NCBI GenBank assembly: GCA_022579005.1 | Contig: MU401490.1 | Span: 1-64,000, forward strand | Source: Poronia punctata | Lineage: Eukaryota; Ascomycota; Sordariomycetes; Xylariales; Xylariaceae | Direction of reading: 5' to 3' | DNA: 64,000 nt | Part shown: positions 60,588 to 64,000 of the stretch, piece after piece | Layout: each line of letters begins with the position of its first letter | Position numbering within the stretch: position 1 is the stretch's first letter | Made by a program: the position numbers and the translations under genes | The notes under the pieces: generated by a model | The model's input: the letters and a program-made list of their open reading frames with translations, nothing else | Database searches by the model: none | Told to the model about the DNA's origin: nothing

Positions 60588-62300
60588 TTAGACATCACTG
60601 ATATACGCACCACTAGCGATAGTGCTCGCAAGCTTAGCATAATACAGATTCGTCTCAGCAGCAATGACCAGACCACCCTCACCAGCAAAGTTGAAGTTGG
60701 CAGACGTCTCTCCAATAAAGATCTTTCCTAGGAGAGTTCCAGCCGGATTCCAAACATTGACACCATCACCGCAACCAGCATAGATGCGCCCTTTGGTATC
60801 AATGTGAAGACCTAATATTTATTAGCATGAAAGGGAATAATATGAGTAGGAAAAGAAACATACCATCAGGGATGCCAGAGCTGACATAGGCAAATGTCTG
60901 TCTATTGTTCCAAGTTCCATCGTCGGAGACATCATATCGGTAACTTTGTTCTCTCTACGTTAGACAAGTCCCGGACTAATAACTACCACCTACTTAAAAA
61001 CTCAAGGGAGGAAGGAAGGAAGGAAGGAAGGTATACGTTCGACTTACATGGTAGCAGGGCCTGTAGCATTAACACCCCAGAACCCGCCTTGAGCTCCGGT
61101 GTCGGCAATATAAGCGTGACCACCACCTGGAGAAAAGGCGATACCTATCCATCCCAGTCAGTAGGTTAATCATCTCATTGTCCATGTATTACAAGAAAGC
61201 AAAGAAAAGAAAAGACAAACCATTGGGTTGACTATGCCAATCAGCTACGACGGAAAGAGCACCAGTCTTATCGTTATAACGGTATACTTGATGCGGGAGA
61301 CCTTCTGTCGGTCTGAATTCTTGTAATCTTCCGTAAATGGGGTCGGTAAAGTACACATCCTTGTTACGCGGGTTGATGGCGATATCGTTCAGGGAATTGA
61401 ACTGGCGGCCGAAAAAGTTGTTTACCAGAACTTATAAGGGGTTGTGAAAGTTAGAATTCATTTTACGTATACAGTGAAGAGTTAAGCAGCATGTAGATGG
61501 ATAGACGATACCAGTCGTGTTGTAAGGCTTTCTAGGGTTTAGAATGATGAGTTCCGAAGTCTTGTCGTCGCCCTGGCCTTCGGCGGCAAATAGAATATTC
61601 CCCTTGTAGTTTGTCGCACCTGCAACGCAACATGAAATTAAATTAGGCTCACACAACAAAACTTGAAAGAATAACAAAACTTACCGTTGGGGTTGATGAC
61701 CGGGGGATTAGCGTCAACTACATGAACCTTGACCTTGCCCACGGCATGACGCTGGTTGGCAACCGCTTCGGCTTCATCCAGGCTAATCTTTTGGACAATG
61801 GCAGATTTCTCCAGGCCTATCAACCTGTTAGTATGCTATACCCTCCGTGCGAAAATTGTATGGCATCTTATACTCACCAGTACCGGCAGCAGGTGCTCCT
61901 GCATTTTGGCAAAAGAAGACCTCATTCGTAGGGGGATACCAAACAACAGCCTCATGAAATATAGGGTCATCACTCCCGCTATTGGCAATGAGAGTCAACG
62001 TGGGATTAGGTCCGAGGATATCATAAAACTCCTCATCATATACGTGAAAAGGCTTCTCATGAAGGTCGGCAAGCTCATATCCAGGAGGGACGAAGATCTA
62101 TCTCGAGTTACTAATCTACTCATTCATTTTCAACGTCTTGGAAAGAAAGATTTACTCACGTTCGTCAAATTGAATTCACTCGGTGGTGGGACAGATGGCA
62201 GGACATTAAAGGCCTTTTGATCAATGAATTGAGCTTGCTCTGGTATACCGGCGACGCCGGCGACGAGCACACCCAGTGCTGCAAGGGGGATATATGCCAT
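60588..62300 (-). CDS. SMP-30 family lactonohydrolase, secreted
   Basis: Eight exons (62160-62300, 61878-62097, 61685-61816, 61512-61619, 61221-61430, 61048-61144, 60864-60943, 60588-60811) encode about 403 residues. Family enzymes hydrolyse sugar or aldonate lactones; the Fusarium lactonohydrolase opens D-pantolactone. The first 20 residues (MAYIPLAALGVLVAGVAG) form a signal peptide. Six-bladed propeller markers include FNSLNDIAINPRNKDVYFTDP with a calcium-binding Asn, and NGIAFSPGGGHAYIADTG. GEGGLVIAAETNLYYAKL is at the C-terminus. Asn-x-Thr sites agree with secretion. All junctions rebuild family residues. Introns are 52-104 nt, GT-AG; one carries a GGAA repeat (61009-61032). It neighbours an SDR and a transporter on its left. 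The natural lactone is not known. Confidence 0.9.
61009..61032. repeat. (GGAA)n microsatellite in an intron
   Basis: A tetranucleotide tandem repeat inside the lactonohydrolase intron between 60944 and 61047. Confidence 0.85.
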
Positions 62301-63706
62301 ATTTTGTTATGATTGGGCAGACAGACAGACAGACAGACAGACTGTTTGTTTACTCTCGACGAGGAAACGTTGTGCTTTTGAATCGCCGGATGCGGTTACA
62401 TGTCGCGTTATTTATTTAAATATGTAATTATCCCCCTTCTTTTTGCTCGGTTTTACTATGGACATTAAACTATGCCTATCATAGATAACCTTGCCGAATT
62501 CAAGCGATGATACCTATCATGTGCCATCGTAGGAAAGAACCATACTATACCATACCCTGTGTCCGGTAAAATACTGGTTAGACTCGTCACTGCATGAGCG
62601 AGATTGGACTAGGTTAGGTTAACTTGGAATTATTGAAATTTGAAGCGTGGTCGGCGACGAGTTCCTGGCCGTTCCTGACGAGGATGGTAACCTACAGCAT
62701 ACATATTACCTAATAATACGATGAATACAGCACCTGTTGTGTTTTAATCTTAGCCTATTTAGGTAAGCCGTATGAGGTAGGTACACTTTTTACCCCCAAA
62801 TCCCCAACCTGTCAGAACAACCACCCACTGATGGTGGATAAAAACATCCGAGAATGAGAATTGCATGATCGTGGGGGGAAAAGGAGAAAGTAATAGAGAT
62901 GTGACCGACATCGCGGATTTTATTCTAAATAGTTCTGCAAAGGGTTTTTTCATCTTCAGGTTCCGAAAAAGAAAAAAAAAACCAAGAAGAGAAAACTCAT
63001 GGAAAGGCCCATCTACTTTTCTTGCATGTATCGAGCCAATTAGTGTTTGAAGCAGGTAGGTATCTAACCTAACCTTACGAGTAGGTCAATTGTTAAGAGT
63101 AGACGAAGTGTTTGATTTGTCCAGATATCTCGGATTGAGCTGAGCAAGGAACCAACTCCAGCCAGGTAAACAAGTCCATGTCACATTATGGATACAACAA
63201 ACAGACAATGCAATAGACACAGAATTGAGGCATCTTCACTAGGTACTCAAAGAGTATTGCAAGTAGCTGAACAGAACTGAACTGAACACAACATTCTCTC
63301 TTTGTCCCGCATCTGATGTTCCTTGATAAACAATGCTATTACCACCCCGACATCAAAGAATTCATTCCCCTTCCACTTACCTCTATCAAACTCCTTTATT
63401 AATCCGGCCCAGGCAAGAAGGAAGAACAAGGAAATTGTTTTTAAGAACAATTCAATCAATTAATCCCTCTGTTGTCTGCTTCTTGATGTATTATATAAAA
63501 TACCCCAAATATCCAACCCAATTCCTCATTCCCATCCTCATCCCCAATCTCACTCTCACTCTCAACAAACCATATCCAACAGACAAGAGTAAAGTAAAGG
63601 AAAGGTAAATCCATCAAAAAAACAAACCACCAAAACCCTCCATCTCATCTTCACCTTTACCTCTACTTTTTCTCTCATCTTCCCACCACCCTCCCTCCTT
63701 CCAAAA
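62301..63706. other. intergenic region
   Basis: About 1.4 kb. It includes a (GACA)n array just upstream of the lactonohydrolase, an AT-rich TATTTAAAT-like element at about 62412-62424, and CT-rich tracts before the next ORF. No gene was supported. Confidence 0.5.
62317..62342. repeat. (GACA)n microsatellite
   Basis: About six tandem copies, 17 bases upstream of the lactonohydrolase start codon, probably in its 5' UTR. Confidence 0.85.
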
Positions 63707-63949
63707 ATGCCAATAATCCACCGCCCATCAACAGGCTGCACAGCCCAGCTATCCTCAACCCTGACCCCAACAAAACTAACCCACGGCCCCGGATGTAAAT
63801 GCATAGGCGCAGCAACAATGACATCTAGAGAAATCAACAGGTTGGCGGAAAGTGTTCGGACGGCTTTGTTAGAGGGTATCTTGGAGGCGGAGAAGCCGAA
63901 CGTGGCTTTTGCTATGCTTTTGCTTGGGGGGGAGGTTGTTTTTGACTGA
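63707..63949 (+). CDS. small hypothetical protein (80 aa)
   Basis: An ATG-started frame of 80 codons preceded by a strongly pyrimidine-rich leader typical of fungal promoters, with a favourable A at -3. It contains a CKC motif after GPG and a helical C-terminal half (INRLAESVRTALLEGILEAE). No family was recognised. A (GTAA)n repeat follows the stop, so a downstream intron in the 3' UTR is conceivable. It might be a real small protein or the first exon of a gene continuing past the window. Confidence 0.45.
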   Translation: MPIIHRPSTGCTAQLSSTLTPTKLTHGPGCKCIGAATMTSREINRLAESVRTALLEGILEAEKPNVAFAMLLLGGEVVFD

Positions 63950-63963
63950 GAGGCGCAGAGGAG

Positions 63964-63985
63964 GTAAGTAAGTAAGTAAGTAAGG
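63964..63985. repeat. (GTAA)n microsatellite at the window end
   Basis: A tandem GTAA/AGTA array that also creates repeated GTAAGT splice-donor-like sequences. Confidence 0.8.
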
Positions 63986-64000
63986 AAGGATGTTTGAATA

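Overview
The window reads as nuclear chromosomal DNA of a filamentous ascomycete (Pezizomycotina, probably a Sordariomycete-type fungus). The grounds are: genes split by short GT-AG introns (mostly 49-105 nt), a PTH11-like receptor with a CFEM domain, an extremely AT-rich block with a textbook repeat-induced point mutation (RIP) bias, and fungal-type END3, KES1/OSH, lactonohydrolase and bicupin genes. The species cannot be named from sequence alone. One assembly gap (42518-43204, N) interrupts an acyl-CoA ligase-like gene.

Layout. 1-5230 is a RIP-degraded AT island without genes. 5.3-8.2 kb is a transition zone with nested inverted repeats and at least two decayed reading frames carrying in-frame stops. 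From 10.2 kb on, ordinary genes alternate with long intergenic stretches: END3 (+), AIFM2/FSP1-like oxidoreductase (-), acyl-CoA-binding protein (+), TDP1 (-), KES1/OSH oxysterol-binding protein (-), Fringe-like glycosyltransferase with a C-terminal Apple/PAN-like segment (-), secreted GMC oxidoreductase (-), CFEM/PTH11-like receptor (+), secreted acetoacetate-decarboxylase-like protein (+), tRNA-Met(CAT) (+), ASNSD1-type asparagine synthetase-like protein (+), 4-coumarate-CoA-ligase-like enzyme (+, gapped), SulP sulfate permease (-), bicupin oxalate decarboxylase (-), DUF1275/YoaK-like membrane protein (+), DHA2-type MFS transporter (+), D-erythronate-dehydrogenase-like SDR (+), SMP-30 family lactonohydrolase (-), and a small unknown ORF (+). 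I rebuilt exon structures by hand from reading frame, GT/AG sites and family conservation; they are not supported by transcripts.

How the genes relate. Most are unrelated housekeeping or trafficking functions (END3 endocytosis, KES1 lipid exchange, ACBP acyl-CoA pool, TDP1 DNA repair). The right third is richer in small-molecule metabolism: sulfate uptake, oxalate breakdown, and a compact MFS / sugar-acid dehydrogenase-like / lactonase trio at 56.5-62.3 kb that could form a small lactone or sugar-acid utilisation cluster (inference). I found no CRISPR array, prokaryotic operon or intact transposase. The least described material is the decayed, RIP-affected gene remnants at 5.3-8.2 kb and several lineage-type proteins with altered active-site positions.
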